From Cardinalis cardinalis (taxonomy: Eukaryota > Chordata > Aves > Passeriformes > Cardinalidae): DNA of 64,000 nucleotides. This document shows positions 12,001-25,328 of the stretch, one piece after another (the first letter of the stretch is position 1; the number at the start of each line of letters is the position of its first letter). Location of the stretch: assembly GCA_014549065.1 (NCBI GenBank), contig JACDOX010000082.1:621690-685689 (forward strand), given 5' to 3'. Position numbers and translations under genes: made by a program. The notes under the pieces were generated by a model that was given only the letters and a program-made list of their open reading frames with translations, had not been told where the DNA came from and did no database searches.

Positions 12001-15000
12001 GGTCATTGACGAAATGATATCTTACACTGGCTGCTGAATGTCACTCTGATTGTTCAATAATTTGATGCACTTGGTGCTTTTTCCTCAANATCAAGTACAT
12101 ATACAGGTATTAACATATATTTATGAAAAAAGAAAGATTCCTTATCTCTGTCATGTCTAAGCCTTATTTGATACTTGTAAATAATCATTGAGACTGGATA
12201 TGTGTCTCTGCAGTATCCTCCTTCAAATAATGTCTCTTAATATTTGGAAAGTAATGGTCCACATCCTCGGTGGTGTGAAGCCGAAGATCACCAGGAGTCT
12301 GTGCTACTTCCTCAGCTACTACCTTTTAGCACCAGAAACTCTTTGATGGATTCCTCATTGAGGTTCCACTTTCTCTGTAGGCCATGGAGGNCATTCCTTA
12401 AGCTGCTGATGATTACATCTTAAATAGCAAGAGTGCTTCACACTCCTATGCCACCTTCAACTTGAAAAGATGAATTGAAGTACTAGCCAGTAAGTTTTAG
12501 TCTCTGACCCTTTTTGGAAATAGGAAACTGCTTTTACACTCAATTTAGAGAAAATACGTTCTCAGGGGTTAATAATCTTGTACAGTACTGCTCAGGATGT
12601 TTAGTCATTNGAGCCTTGTAGACACCATGTGAGTTGATCTACCTATTTCTCTGTCTATGCTCATGGGTTTATTTTGATCTTCTGTTTGCTATTTAACTAT
12701 GCAGGGGTTTTGCCTGTCACAAGTGACCAATGAGTCTTGCATTTTCCTGGTCACCTTAAAGACTTGGTACTGCTTGGGCTGCTTAAGAAGTCACCGTTTC
12801 ATATGAAATAAGAACGCCCCANAATTCAATGATTACGGCTGAATCCACAAATACAAGCTTTAAGCAACAAAAAAAGCTAAAAAGCCAGATTCTTCCTTGG
12901 TTTATATTCTTGTGTCTGTGTATTTTGTGACTAAGAGTATCATCAAGAGTAGTGTATTATCAAGATAACTAAATGATGACCCTCTTACTGTAATTTTCAC
13001 AAAACTAGATACAAAAGAGAAAACAATGAAGAGAATTCAGGACATTTAGGGTGAATACCACTTCAAATTTCTAGCAGTGCGGGGTGTTGGATCTTTTGCA
13101 GAGAAGATTTCTCTCCTATCTAGGACAATTCTGCAGAAAGAAAAACAAGAAAGTAAAAGAGCAAGGGTGTGAACTTTCTTTTGCTGGATGGGAACCATGC
13201 TGGTTGTTCACTGTAGCATCTAGTAGCTTCCTAATCTCTGCTGCTTCTGCAGCCACTAGATTGCTGCTGAACTTGATAATGGAACNTCACAACTGAGAGT
13301 AAACATACATCTGTTGACTTTTTCCTTTAAGAGCAGCCAAGAGTCAGCCAAAATCTCCAGACCATAGCAACTGACTTGGAACAGAAGGTGACAAACTACA
13401 CAATATCCCCAGGAAATCAGGCTGCAATCTGCTAGGTGTGTGGTGTCACAGGGCATGGGTCTTTCAGGCTTTGGGACATGTTCCCCCTTGTTGTCCCTAA
13501 AACTGCATGCTCTGATCAAAGCTTAGCAGGAGTCAAGTGCCAGGCTGAAAACACTGCTGCCTTTATTTGCAATCAGCTTTAATGCGAAAAAACATCATTT
13601 TGCCTCATTATTCCCAAAGCTGTTGAGGCTTCTATGCCTTCTAGTGTGCTTGCAGTTAACAGCGCCACAATTTACAGTTTTCTTTGAGTACCTCCACACT
13701 CCCATCCACTGTCGGAAGATGCTTAATGAAAGTCATTTCTGCAGAAGATAAGAACCACCTTTTCTTTACAGAGGCTTTAAATTGTAATGGTATATTAAAC
13801 CACAACTATGGATTGGAAAGGAAAAAAAAACACAACGACATGATTAGGCATTGAAACACTCGGTAAAACTGTTACTTATAATGAGTAAGAAGATGAAGAT
13901 GTACAAATAAAAGCACAGCATGTTTTCTTTGAGAGTCCTTATTAATGAGAGGGACTGTGGGACTTCAGTATTAAACAGCTGATGAACAGCAGCCATTTAC
14001 ATCCAAACAAATTGATCTAGCAAGATTAGCAGAGCTGGGGGACAGATTTCAAGCCTCTCATTACTTTATATGGAGACAGATCTTAGATAGGACTGCCTCC
14101 TTCAACAGTGTTATCCCTGAACAGTGTCTGAGAGGNGATTCCTGTGCACACTGGGTTATTGTGGAGACCAAGGGTGCTGAAGGGAAATGGGCATTTTGAT
14201 CCCGCTGATCTGCGATGGAGCTGAAGCATCCATCTTCCATCAATTTTTAAATAAACCCATTTTTTCTTCCCTTGGGAGGAGCAAGTATGAATGCATTTGT
14301 TGGTTGTCATACCACTGGGAGCCATACAGAGATTCTTTAAATAGTTGGAAATACTTGAATAGTACATTTAAATTATATTTGGAGATTTTCTTTTTACAAC
14401 ATTGTTATGCATCAGAATCAGGAATTTTCCAGCAGAAGCGGGAATAGCTTTTTATGGAAAGCTGCCAATGTCCTGACACATCTCTAGAAAAAGATGAGTG
14501 AAGCAAGAAAATGAAGAGATGTTTCAGTGGTGATGGGGTTTCTCTGTTTTTTTTAAGGTGTATATATAGAATGAAAACTGTGGAAAAGATAGACCAAAAT
14601 AAGACTATGGCAGTTAAGTTTTCAACTCTAAAACCTTAAAATTTTTATGGTCACCCCACATATCCCCTTTTGAACTAAGAACCATAATATTAATCTTTGC
14701 AGGAGATTCACATAGATGGTTTTTGGGAAGCTGAATGGGCCTCAGATGCAAAAATACATTTATGTTTTCTGGTCTGTGTAAGAGGACCCAGTAATTCTTT
14801 CCTATTTAATGAGCATATTCACTTAAAACATGCTGACTGCTTTTGGATTCATAACTAATAGACAATCTACCAGTTTCATCAAATCCAAAATGAAATGCAC
14901 AATTTAGAAAGCCAAATAGAGCAATGAAATATGTGATTATTTAATAGAAAATGGTGATCTAAGAGCCTTAATTCTGTTCATCTGTCATGGAATTTTATTT

Positions 15001-17898
15001 GTAACATACAGTCCAAAGTCATTGTTTTCTAAATGCACCTTCATGTAGAAAGCCATTTAATGTATGCAGCTTTGCCAATAGTGTTTCTCTAACTTAAATG
15101 CACAATAATACATGCAGAGCCAAAAACCAGAAGTCTAAAACACTGTAGACATTTTGGAACCATTGCATTGCCCTTTAGGAAACTGCAAGACTATCTTAAC
15201 TGGCCAAAATAACAGGGAAGAGAACAGGCAAGGAAACCTCATAGTCAAGAGATCTCTAAAGAGAGATTTTCTTACACTGTGGTTTAGAACTATAATTGCA
15301 GTACACCATAGGAGTGAAAGGGCACCCTTGTCTTAGTACCAAATATTCAAGAGGATTTGCTTTTTAAGATGAAAATTTCAAGGTTCTGTTTTCTCCTTTC
15401 CCCTTTTACATCCTCAATTTGAGCTATTTGAGCTGACTATATTCTATCTCTCTGATCAGGTTAATAAATTTGATAAACTGAGCTAATATTTCAGGANGAT
15501 CTTCCTAAGGCTACTTTTTTATTTAGTTTTTTTTTTTTTAATTTTCCCTCTGAAGGTCTCTGTTACCAGTCTCTGGCTGCAGAAGACACAAGACTACTTT
15601 TCTGTCACTTGCCTTTCCATAGGAGCCACTACATAGACATATGCTAGTATGTTGTGATCTGAACCTATTTCAGTCAAAAGAATTTTAACTGTGAGGCAAA
15701 GTTATCCTGCCACCTATGTTTTTAATAGCCATTCAAGGGGAAAAATAGAAAAAAAAAAGATGAAGAGATGAGGCAAAGTCAATATAAGCAAATTTAAAGA
15801 ATTTATAGCAAAGGAATAAAGCACTAAGGATTTAGAAAAAGAGCAAACCCTTAAGACATACTAAGATAAAAAAGCTAATAGGAGAAGCAAAGGAGGAAAT
15901 GTCAGTGTCAGCTCTGCAAGATCAAGGGTTATCTCATTGCCAAGAGCTCTGCATACTGACCCTTCCCCATGTGCCAAGTGCCTGACCTGCCAAGACTCTG
16001 TGCGTGACTGATTGAGTGATAAATATATTAATGCTCAGCATNGCAGCATGTTCCTCTCAGATCATTCCTGGGAGCATTAGCAAAAGTTAGGTATTTGCCA
16101 TGTTGTCATGGTGGACTTTAAAGTGTATCATCCTGCCTCCAAATCTCTAAGCCTTGCCCAAAGTGCCCACATAAAAGTCACCCACAGGCATGAGGGTTAC
16201 AGTGTGACAGAAGAAAGTGATCCTTTCTCCTTAAATGTTTAGTCAACTGCATTCCATACTCATGTTTCTCTTTGCACAGTCTACTGTGAAANCAGAGGCA
16301 CTGGGGTGACAGAAACAATTTAATGGTAAGGTATCTCATTTGAGAGAATTGTTACCCTTGTTCTTGTCCCAAAGAGATATTCGGGAATCTCCTCATAAAG
16401 AGATAGAGAAATTGGTTCATTAAAAAAGGGAATTATCAGCATAGGTACACTACAGTCTGNCAGAAGAATATGAGTACTGTCATAAGAATATGAGAAGGAA
16501 TTGATGAGGACATCAAGACAGAAGCCAGTCTGAAGTAATATAATCTATAATCCAGAAAATCTTTTGAAAGCATTCTNTATGCAAAGTTAAGCAGAACAGG
16601 CCTTGTTTCTGGACTAAAAGTCAGAATAATAGTCTGTATATAAGGCTGACTGCTATATTGAAAGGCATTTGTAAATAGCAGTAAATCTCATTTTTTAATG
16701 GGGAGTGATGTTCTTTACCAAAAGGGAGTAGCAGGCCTGGTTTTACTCAGCNGTTTTAGTGTATTAACTGTCTGAATAAAGGAGCAGGTTTATACGCTGC
16801 TTCTATGCAAAAGGAATATGATCAATCTTATTCAATTATATAAATACTAACACTTTACTGTAATTGTACCATAAACCACCAAATTACCTGCTAAAGGTTA
16901 AAAGCATTAGACAGATTGACAAGATTCTTCTCATTGCTTTTCTGACTAGTGTAATAAGTTTTACNCTTTCAAAAACAGAGACCTGATTGCAGCTGTGGCT
17001 GCCTAGCAGCTTCAGAATTTGTGCTTCTGAGCTCCTGAAGCTTTTGATAAGCTAAGGAACATATGAGGAATAGGGGCTAAGCTTAAATATTTTAAAATTA
17101 AAGCAAATTGTTGGAAATTCTTTTGGTTTCCAAATTCTTATATGCATAAATGTTTGGTCTCTGATAATTGTTAGGTTTCAATTAAATCTTCCAGGTTATA
17201 AAGGAGATTAAGAGAGACAGACAATGTACTGTGTTACAGCACTGATGTTTCAAGAAAAGCCATAACACAGAGATGTCTCTGTGAGCTTATTGTTTGCTCA
17301 CAGGGGCTCTTCTGAATAGAATTGTAAGTAATTTTTACCCATGGGAACGTCTCCTTTATCCATGCAAAGTTCATGTGCACTGTGTCACTGGAGATGGACC
17401 ACTCTTCCCATGAGCTCAGGATGTTCTACTGAGCAAGCTTGACAATTTCCATTCTGCTATTTTTGTTTCTAGAGAGGGAAGGTCCATGGAGGTCATACAA
17501 CTGGGAATAGCTTTGAAGAAGGGACAAAGCTGCTTCACTTTCCTCTTCTCCCCTTTCTGCAGGTGCTCTTACATTGGCTCAGCTTTGAAAGGAGTTGCAG
17601 TGAGGGGAAGAGGTGAGAGAGGAATTGTGTATTTAGGCAACAGGGTCATGGCAACGAGAAAAGAAAACCAAAAATTGTTACACTTGGGCAATTCCAGGAT
17701 AAGTAAAGGCTGTAGGCAAGTCCTAATGGGTGCAGAGAAATCAGTAAAATACTTGGTTTAATTCATAACTTATTCTGAATCCACTTGTTCAAAAATTTAG
17801 AAGTTACTCAGAATTTCTTTTTCAGAAGGGTGCCAATCTTGGGTAGCATTAGAGCAACAAACATGATACCAACAAACAGGATAAAAACAATTTTATAG
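9014..17898. other. Gene-free unique sequence
   Basis: I found no gene, tRNA or clear interspersed repeat. A T/G-rich low-complexity tract occupies about 9582-9690 and includes a GGGAGGGGG run. Short A-rich or T-rich runs occur near 13829 and 15529. Open frames do not exceed about 94 codons and none resembles a known protein. Old, strongly diverged repeats may be present below visual detection. Confidence 0.5.
9582..9690. repeat. T/G-rich low-complexity tract
   Basis: The stretch consists almost entirely of T and G, with TTGTTTTGTTGGG, a T12 run and GGGAGGGGGTTTTGTGTGGGG. Three G-runs of three or more are close together, short of the four needed for a canonical three-tier G-quadruplex. Similar tracts occur at 7568, 8779, 22476, 46952 and 60164. 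Confidence 0.8.
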
Positions 17899-18303
17899 GT
17901 GGATATAATGGACATTTTATTGTACTATTTTTGCAGCTTTAGATGCTATATGACTGACAGCTTAGATGATCTCTATTCTCAAAAGCTGACAGAAATTGTG
18001 TGCAAGGGAAGAGTAGACAAAATCAAGATGGTTCACTTTGAGGTAAACTCAGTGGTCTCAGTAAAGTTTGAAGTGGTCTCAGTAAAGTTTTTTGCCCACA
18101 GCCCAGAAAGTCACAGTCTCCAGGAAAATACTGGACATCACACAAGGGGACCCCAGGCCTATTTGGAGTTGAAGACTCCAATTCCCTCTGATGACAGATG
18201 TAAATCATTCAAGTTTTTAATAGGAATAGGATGCTCTGTGAGAATGAAAAATGTAATTGGTGAGGAAGGATGGAACAATGAACAGTACTTGTTGTCTAGG
18301 TAA
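17899..18303 (+). other. 134-codon open frame of unknown significance
   Basis: This is one of the longer frames not explained by a repeat, opening at ATG 17899 and closing at 18301-18303. The translation contains a 7-residue near-repeat (VVSVKFE / VVSVKFF) caused by a 21-bp tandem duplication at 18051-18090. I recognise no domain, signal peptide or family, and no convincing splice sites or promoter. An open frame of this length is expected by chance in 64 kb, so I do not call it a gene. Confidence 0.2.
18051..18090 (+). repeat. 21-bp tandem duplication
   Basis: AGTGGTCTCAGTAAAGTTT occurs twice at a 21-bp period (18051 and 18072), the first copy followed by GA. Within the copied 19 bases the two are identical, suggesting a recent slippage or duplication event. 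Confidence 0.93.
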
Positions 18304-21300
18304 TCAAGGACATAGTTCTGTCAGCTGAGCCACTGAAAGTGAAGTGAACACAATCTCTCACTAATTTAAAGTCANATTCCATTGTGGAGCAATTAATTTC
18401 TCAGTTCACAAACAAAAGGTTGACACTCAGATCCCAGCAGAGAANGGAGCATGATTTAATCTTGCCTTGCAAAATTCTTCACACCCGTTCAACCAAGGGA
18501 GTTTATTTCTTGGCAGACATGCAACTATCATTACTTTTTAATTATCAGTATAAATGGCAAACAAGCATAGATGGTGCTTGGGATACACCATTTCCCTGTG
18601 AGTTTTGCACGGCTGCTTTAATCTTATGTATTATTACATATTGGTGCACAATATTGAGTTTGTGGAGTGGATTTCCAGAGCNTGGATCCTGAGGATACAG
18701 GATGCAAGGAAACTTGGGTGTTGTTGAGCACTGGCCTAACTGAACATGGACCAGCAACCTGCAAGAGGGCAGTGATGGGGAGACTTTGCTTAAAACAGAC
18801 AACCATTCTTGTGAACAGGCAGCTGATGCTGAGAGGACAGGGCAAACCAGGGAGAGAATAAGGTGGCCTGTTGAACCATCTATTTCCAAGTGTTAGCAAT
18901 GTGGTGAATAAAACAGGAAGAATTTGATGTCATAGAATGTGGATGAAGCTGCCACTACTACAGGAACATGACAGCCCAATCTGTAGGACTGGCAGGTTAG
19001 TACTGAGCATGACCAGGGCTTCAAAACATATGTGGAAATGATTGCTCTAAAGTCACATAGGAGACAGAGTCAGAGTTTCAAGAAGTTATGAAGGAGGAAA
19101 AAAAAGAAAGAGAGGAATATTTCCAAGTGGCAGCCTGTTACAGATTTTTAGCTGGAAGCAGAGAGTTGATTCAGCCTTTAGTGGGACCAGAATAAAGCAT
19201 ACAAAGCCGTGCATTGATAAGAACAGGTAACCAGCAGTTAGCACATCATATTTTCTAGGCTGGTACTGTAAAGCAAGAACAATCCATAACTTTGCTGGGA
19301 TGCATGGTTATATACACATACCTGTATCCCCAAGCAGTCAGTTTTCTTCTCTGCCAGACAGAGGAGCATTTAGTGTCACCCATCTCTGCAAAAGCCATCT
19401 GCAGTTCATCAGATTCTGCACTTAAGAATGCCCTAGTTCCCAAATCCCCCAGCAGTGGAGTGCACAGCAGTGCTTCACACAGTGGGGCAGCAGCAGCCCT
19501 GGTACTTCTGCCCTACACTAAGTACAGGGTAGAAGCTTTTCTGAACACACCTACCTGCTGCAAGACTGAACATACACACAATTGCCAAAAAGAACGCGTA
19601 TGCCTAATTGGCTTAATCATGAGGCCAAAATGGCTTTTGGGATCCCCTGAAGCTCAAAGTTAAACAGAAATGACACATTGTGAGGAAATACAGTACTGAG
19701 AGAAATAGCTATTTATTTCTGCCCCCACTCATACTGGGGAGGACTAGCTGAAAAGTCAGAACATTTGTAAAGTACTGCAAAAGGCAACTGCTAAGTAAAG
19801 GATATTGTGAAATGAGGAAAGTAAGGATCAATGAACTTAAACAAAAATAAGTTAAAAAACTGTTGGTAAGATTTTTTCTAAAAATGTAATCCAAAGGATA
19901 AGGGTGTACTGTTGAGAGCTGGCAGTACTGAGAGACTCTTTATTAAAGACACANTGATGAAGTATCCCAATACTCATGAAAGATAAGAAGCACTGTAAGA
20001 GAGTATTACAGCTCTATCACAGGATCATTACAGATCTGAATATNAAAAAGGCACTACAAAAATGGCAGAAACAAGATATATAGGTGCATTTGACTATAAA
20101 GGAATAGCCCAAGCATGAAAATATACAATTAAAAAAAAATACTGCACAAGAGAAAGCTAGCAAAAGACAGAATGAAATAAGCAAAGCATGTGAGAAGTAC
20201 AGGGAGGCAAAGGAGAATACAAACCCCATGCCTAATGCGAAAGGAAGCAACCAACAGCTGCCATGAAGAAGACTGGGTTGATACTGCCTTTTGCTGCATC
20301 TTCAAGTAAAAGGTGAAGAACATTTAGATGANTTAGATATACTTACATGAGTGATGTATGGTGAAATCCATCCATACTTAAAAACAGTCTTAAAGCAGTC
20401 AGCATCAAAAAGTCATGAAGGATGGCGACACCCTGAGGGACAGAAAGAGGAAAATGAAAACATGGGAGAACCTAAGAAAACTACAAAATAATTAGAATAC
20501 TTTTTTTTAGANGAATTCTGAAAAAAATGGCTAAATACTTGTTTCAAAACCTGAATTTTGTAAAGTGATGAGAAACATTCCGTTGGAGTGGTCCAAAGCA
20601 AATTTTGCAAAACCTTTACTTTTCCTGTTTTTTAGTTTGTTTTATTTTACTTTAGCAGAACATCTATCTGAAGAGCTCNGGAAAAAACAGTGACATGTGA
20701 AGCCTATTGTCAGTAGGATTTCTGACACAGTCCTGTATGCCACTACTATGAACATATGAGGAATACATGACCTAGTGTGGATGGGTGATGCTGAGAAAAA
20801 AAACAACCACAACAAAACCCAAACCTCAGAAGAACTGTTCTCTTATCATTGTAAAAGTGGGGCAGATCAGGGGTGGTCTTTTCAGGATGATTCTTGCAAA
20901 TAATATCCTAAATTTAGCCCTTTTGGGCATTTTTCTCATAGAATGAAGAACAGCATTTGTGGAAGGCATCAGACTAGAAGGATGACAGGACTGGAATGCT
21001 AAGTGGTCTTTGTACAGTGGATAAATATCTGAAGTCTGCAAGACACCTTAGAGACAANAAGGGAGGACTGCATTTAGGAAAGAGGAACCAAATACTTGAA
21101 TAAAAGCTGGGAATAACTGACCATGCTGCTGATAAGGACCTTCAGTGTTACAGACCACAAAGCAAATATGTGATGCTGTTGCAATCAATAAATAAATTNA
21201 TACATTTCATATTGACACATTTGAGATTTATAAAATGCAGAGGGCTATTGTTGATGTGCATTTCAGTGCATAAATGGCTCTCTATATTAAAAGANTGGAA

Positions 21301-24126
21301 CAATGTGGTTTAGCTTCCAGCAGAGAAGAGCTAAGGGAGACCTAAGGGAAACACCAGGAAGGTGAGTGACAGACAGGAACTGGTTATCAGAAGAGGATGA
21401 AAAATGGTCTTNACTGTAAGCTTTTGATAAATCAATAAGAAGACAAACATCTTGTGAGAAAAGGTCATGGCATAACAGGGTCCTGACTCTCTGTGGAAAT
21501 GTAAAGATTATTTCTCAGGGGCCTTTCAAGTCTTCTATCTTCTNTGATTCTAGACTTACGTGAGAACAGGGCCCTCACAGGAATTTCTTTGAAAGACAAA
21601 TTTAGTCTCCTTTGAAAAAATGAATTTTAAAAGTACTTTATGTAGGCCTTGGCTAAAGAGCCATCTAAGCAATAGTTTGGGAGTTTTATCTTTCAGCAGG
21701 TCAGGATTTCAGCCAAAGGCATCTTTGCTGCTTTTGTCTGTTTGAACTCAGGAGTCAGTAACCCAGGGCTGTGTGCAGAACAAAAGAANGAATGGGCCAA
21801 CAAAATTCTGGGTTTGACTGTTTTTGGAAAAGCAATAATATCTGCTTTGAGCCTGGGGATGGTCCAGGTGAGCAGAAACAGAACGATATGGACGCCCTTG
21901 AGAAAAGGACATTGCAACATTCAACAGGTCTCNGGAGGTGCTTGCTCAGAAATGCAGTGTTTCTTTTCACTGGCATCCACCTATAGGCTAGTTTTCTGCC
22001 ACACATTTTTATTAATATAGCCAATAAAATTGATTCTGATAATCTTTTCCTCAGTTTAAAACTGGGTGTGTTCTGAGGTGATGGCCTTTAGCATCTTTCA
22101 TTTTCAGACCTCTGTGGTTCCAGCTCTTGCTAGAAATGCCAAAGTATGATGGAAAGATACATTATCATTAGTATTTCATCTTGCTGAAGGATGTTTTCCA
22201 TTGTTGTCATTATCATATAAATTAGAACTTCAATGCCATGCAAGACTAATAATGCCATAAAAAAATTTATTCTAGTACTCTTTAAAAATATTGATTTAAA
22301 AGAGCAATAAAATCTGATTTTTGTCTGCTGCTTCAAAGCATCATTTGGTTCTTTCTAAATATCAAGCAGCAGAAAGTTAAAAACCCTCATATAATGAATG
22401 AAGCAAAAGATACAAAGATAGTGTCACAAAATTTTCCATCGTAGAGAGAAATATCAGAGAAGAATATTGATTTACTGGTTGGTAGAGTTTGGTGGGGTTT
22501 TTTGTTTGTTATTTATTTTAAATACTTGGAAAAGTCTTTAACAAGTTTCTAGAGTGACAGTGGTACGAGGCTTTTGTGAAAGGTCTTATGCTTGTATACG
22601 ACCATAACCTAGGTAGTACACGGAGCTTTAGGACATCCTGTACCATGTCAGAAATGCTTTTTAGCTATAACTCTGATCTGTCAAGAAATGAAGTTGTCTA
22701 CTCACATTTCTTTAAGAAATTGCTCTGGTAGGTTAATTTTGCACCAACATGATCTATGACAGATCAAGTGTCACCTGTTGTCCTCACCTGCTTAACTTTA
22801 TTCAAATTAGGCATCTTCTGTCCTTCGACAGCCAGCATAAAGCTGGCATAAAGCTTTAAGCCCACATAAGCTCTTGCTAATTTGGCAGCAATGTGACAGA
22901 AATTCAACACTGAATCTGGATCAAAAATTGTGCTGCTGAGCGATCCATTCATGCACATACCTGGCATCAACAATCAGAGACACATGGCTTAAGAAGAAGG
23001 CCAGGAGTGTGTGAACTAGATAGAGTCAAAAGGAAAAGAGGTGTAAGCAGTTTCATACCCAAAAGGTGGCAGTACCNGAAAACAGGATGGGATGACAATT
23101 ATGGGATCATGCAGAGGCTGATGGGAAGAGGCACATGCTGTCAATTAGCAACANCATATAGGGATGTCTCCTTGTGTAGAGCATGACACAAACAGTAGTT
23201 TGGACAGAGAAAGTGGTGCTGCCCAAGAAACCAGCTGAGAATTTCCATAGAGGGTTGAATATAGTTTGGCAAACAATTCCCACAAACTCTTAGGTCCACA
23301 TAGGCACCACTGGAGACCACTGGTAAGGACCTTGCCTTTCAAATAAAAACAGTCTGCTCATGGGCTAAACAACTGGTAAAGTAATGGATTATGCAGCANT
23401 TTGTCTCCTGCATTCAGGGGTGCTGAGACTTGTGTGATAAAAAGACTCTTAACTGTGCTCCTTTTGCAAACCCTGAGAGCTTCACTGATCTGCACACATC
23501 ACACAGGGCTGTTCTTGGCTACAAGGGACTTTGCAAAGCCCTGATAAAATGAGTACATTAAGGCACAAAAAGATTTATCCCTCTTTACCATAGGACCTGA
23601 GCACTGATGTCTAATATTTATCCCCACAGCACTCCTGGGATACAGCACCTGAGGCAGAGATGGGTAAAAGTTGTGTGTTCAAAGGTACTTCAGAAACTGC
23701 CTAGCTCTTCAAGCTGGCCTTTTTTGAGGTCCTAGATCTAAAATTTAGATGCCACAGTCAGTGTAAAAACTTTCTTCTGGCAACTAGAGCCTCAGGTTAA
23801 ATCACACAGTCTCAAATCTTCTCTCCAGCTACTTCTCTAAGACTTGTGATACTTTAAAAGCTGTTCAAGGTTTTCTAGTTGACACATACAAAACTGACAA
23901 TATACTGATGACAAAACATAGCTAATCATGAGCCATTTGGAGCTCTAGATCAGAACCTGAAGGATATCAAGGAAGATTTCCAGATGAGGCTTTTCTCCCT
24001 TTCAGAGATTTCTAAAGGTATGCGTGTTCCTTTTTTCCAGACTGGGGCTTCAGAGATGTGTGAAACAGAGGCTGAATGGATTAATGGTGAAATCTTTTAC
24101 ATTTCAGCTTCAAACTTGTGTGTTGT
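18304..24126. other. Gene-free unique sequence
   Basis: No gene or clear interspersed repeat was recognised. An A/C-rich tract lies at 20796-20826 and a T/G-rich tract at about 22476-22520. A 13-of-15 match to the CTCF consensus is at 23059-23073. Open frames reach 123 codons (19292-19663, plus strand) without family resemblance. Confidence 0.5.
23059..23073 (+). promoter_or_regulatory. Weak CTCF-like motif
   Basis: CCAAAAGGTGGCAGT matches the consensus CCASYAGRKGGCRSY at 13 of 15 positions, missing at positions 4 and 5. There is no local CpG enrichment. A match of this quality is common by chance and is listed only because stronger matches occur at 25796 and 59956. Confidence 0.25.
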
Positions 24127-24160
24127 CTCTTCCAACCCTATGTATTCCATGATTCTATGA
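24127..24160 (+). mobile_element. CR1 LINE, very short 3' end
   Basis: Only the terminal part of a CR1 is recognisable: 'ctcttccaaccctatg' followed by 'attccatgattctatga', the characteristic tail. The preceding sequence does not look like CR1. The copy faces an opposite-strand CR1 end 13 bp away. Confidence 0.75.
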
Positions 24161-24173
24161 TCACTGAACTAAG

Positions 24174-24240
24174 AATCATAGAATGATTTTTGTTGGAAAA
24201 GACCTTTAAAGATCATCTAGTCCAAGAAGTCAGATTGAAC
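24174..24240 (-). mobile_element. CR1 LINE, short 3' end on minus strand
   Basis: Read on the minus strand this is 'ctagatgatctttaaaggtc', then 'ttttccaacaaaaatcattctatga', the standard end of a CR1 of the 8353/40461 type. The recognisable part is about 55-65 bp, with the body side at higher coordinates. Its tail abuts the tail of the plus-strand fragment at 24127-24160, so the two form an imperfect inverted repeat. Confidence 0.85.
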
Positions 24241-24784
24241 CTAATATTTCCAAGTATTTATTTGAAGACTCCTGAACAGAAGTAAAAGGTAGCAACATGG
24301 TAATGTAGGAACTCTCAGACTGAACAGTTAAAAGTGTGTGCTAAATCAAGTAGAGCAGAATTCTGAAGATGTCTCATGAACTTCAGTTAAGCACTGATCT
24401 TCAGGCAAATTAGCTTGTGTTGAGCCACATGTTGCCATGAACAAAGAGCTTTCTTTCTAAAAGACAGCTCCATACTTTTCTGAAGAACCTTATTAGAGGT
24501 AATAGCCTTAGCATCAGCTGCACTGGCCTGCCTATGAGATCAGTGAGATGCTGTTCAGAAATGCTACTTCAAGTATCCAAAGCTAGAGAGCCTCATTGAG
24601 TCAGTCTTGCACGCAGGATACCAAGCTCTNCTTCACTGCAGGGTAATGCTGTGGCCCATTTGATCTGAGGGCACTTACAGTAATTCCTCCTTTTGCTCAG
24701 CAGTATGCACACACTGTTTGCAGTGTAAATATGCCACCATGTCACCATGGGCTGGATAAATTACACAGTGTCAGAATACTAAGC
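24241..24784. other. Gene-free unique sequence
   Basis: Nothing gene-like or repetitive was recognised between the CR1 pair and the CpG cluster that follows. Confidence 0.5.
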
Positions 24785-24850
24785 TTTTTTAGTTCCACGC
24801 TTTGCCACGCTCTCTGGTGCGCTGCTGTCCAGCATGCGCAGGGCGGGTGG
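24785..24850. promoter_or_regulatory. Small CpG cluster with NRF1-like and Sp1-like motifs
   Basis: Several CpGs occur within about 55 bp of otherwise CpG-poor sequence. AGCATGCGCA (24831-24840) is one base from the NRF1 palindrome GCGCATGCGC, and it is followed directly by GGGCGGG (24841-24847), a GC box. NRF1 and Sp1 sites near CpG clusters are typical of housekeeping-type promoters. Here the cluster is very small, no TATA box or first exon could be assigned, and chance remains possible. Confidence 0.3.
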
Positions 24851-25290
24851 NCAGGCTTCAAACACAAACACAAACATACATCCTTGGAGCCATGTGGGGA
24901 GAACTTGGAGATGAACATTGAAGCGTGGCATGATCACAAGGGCAAGAGNAGTCACAGCAAAGTAAGGTCCTTTCAGTAGCCCCGTTCCTCCCCTGCTGCA
25001 GTACCCAGATCTCAGCAGCCACTAAAGCCTGAACGTGGCAGTGCAAAAGGAGCACATTTCTACAGAGGAAATAGAAAAGTAAAGCAACACCTGACAGCTC
25101 ATAAACCCAGTGCTCATGTATTTTACTGAATTGAAATAATTTTTATAGGCAGGGATGGTTATTCCTTGACACTTGTTCATATGTAAAGCTCTCAGCTACT
25201 GTTCTTTCTGATTTACTGTGCATGCGTGACCTTCTCTCTAAACTTGACAGTAAATATTCTGTTTATTTTCTTGAATAAAAGGGAAGGACC

Positions 25291-25328
25291 AAGCCCAAGG
25301 CTGAAAAATAAGCCCAAGGCTGAAAAAT
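25291..25328 (+). repeat. Perfect 19-bp tandem duplication
   Basis: AAGCCCAAGGCTGAAAAAT is present twice head to tail with no mismatch (25291-25309 and 25310-25328). It is probably a recent duplication and a likely polymorphic marker. Confidence 0.95.
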
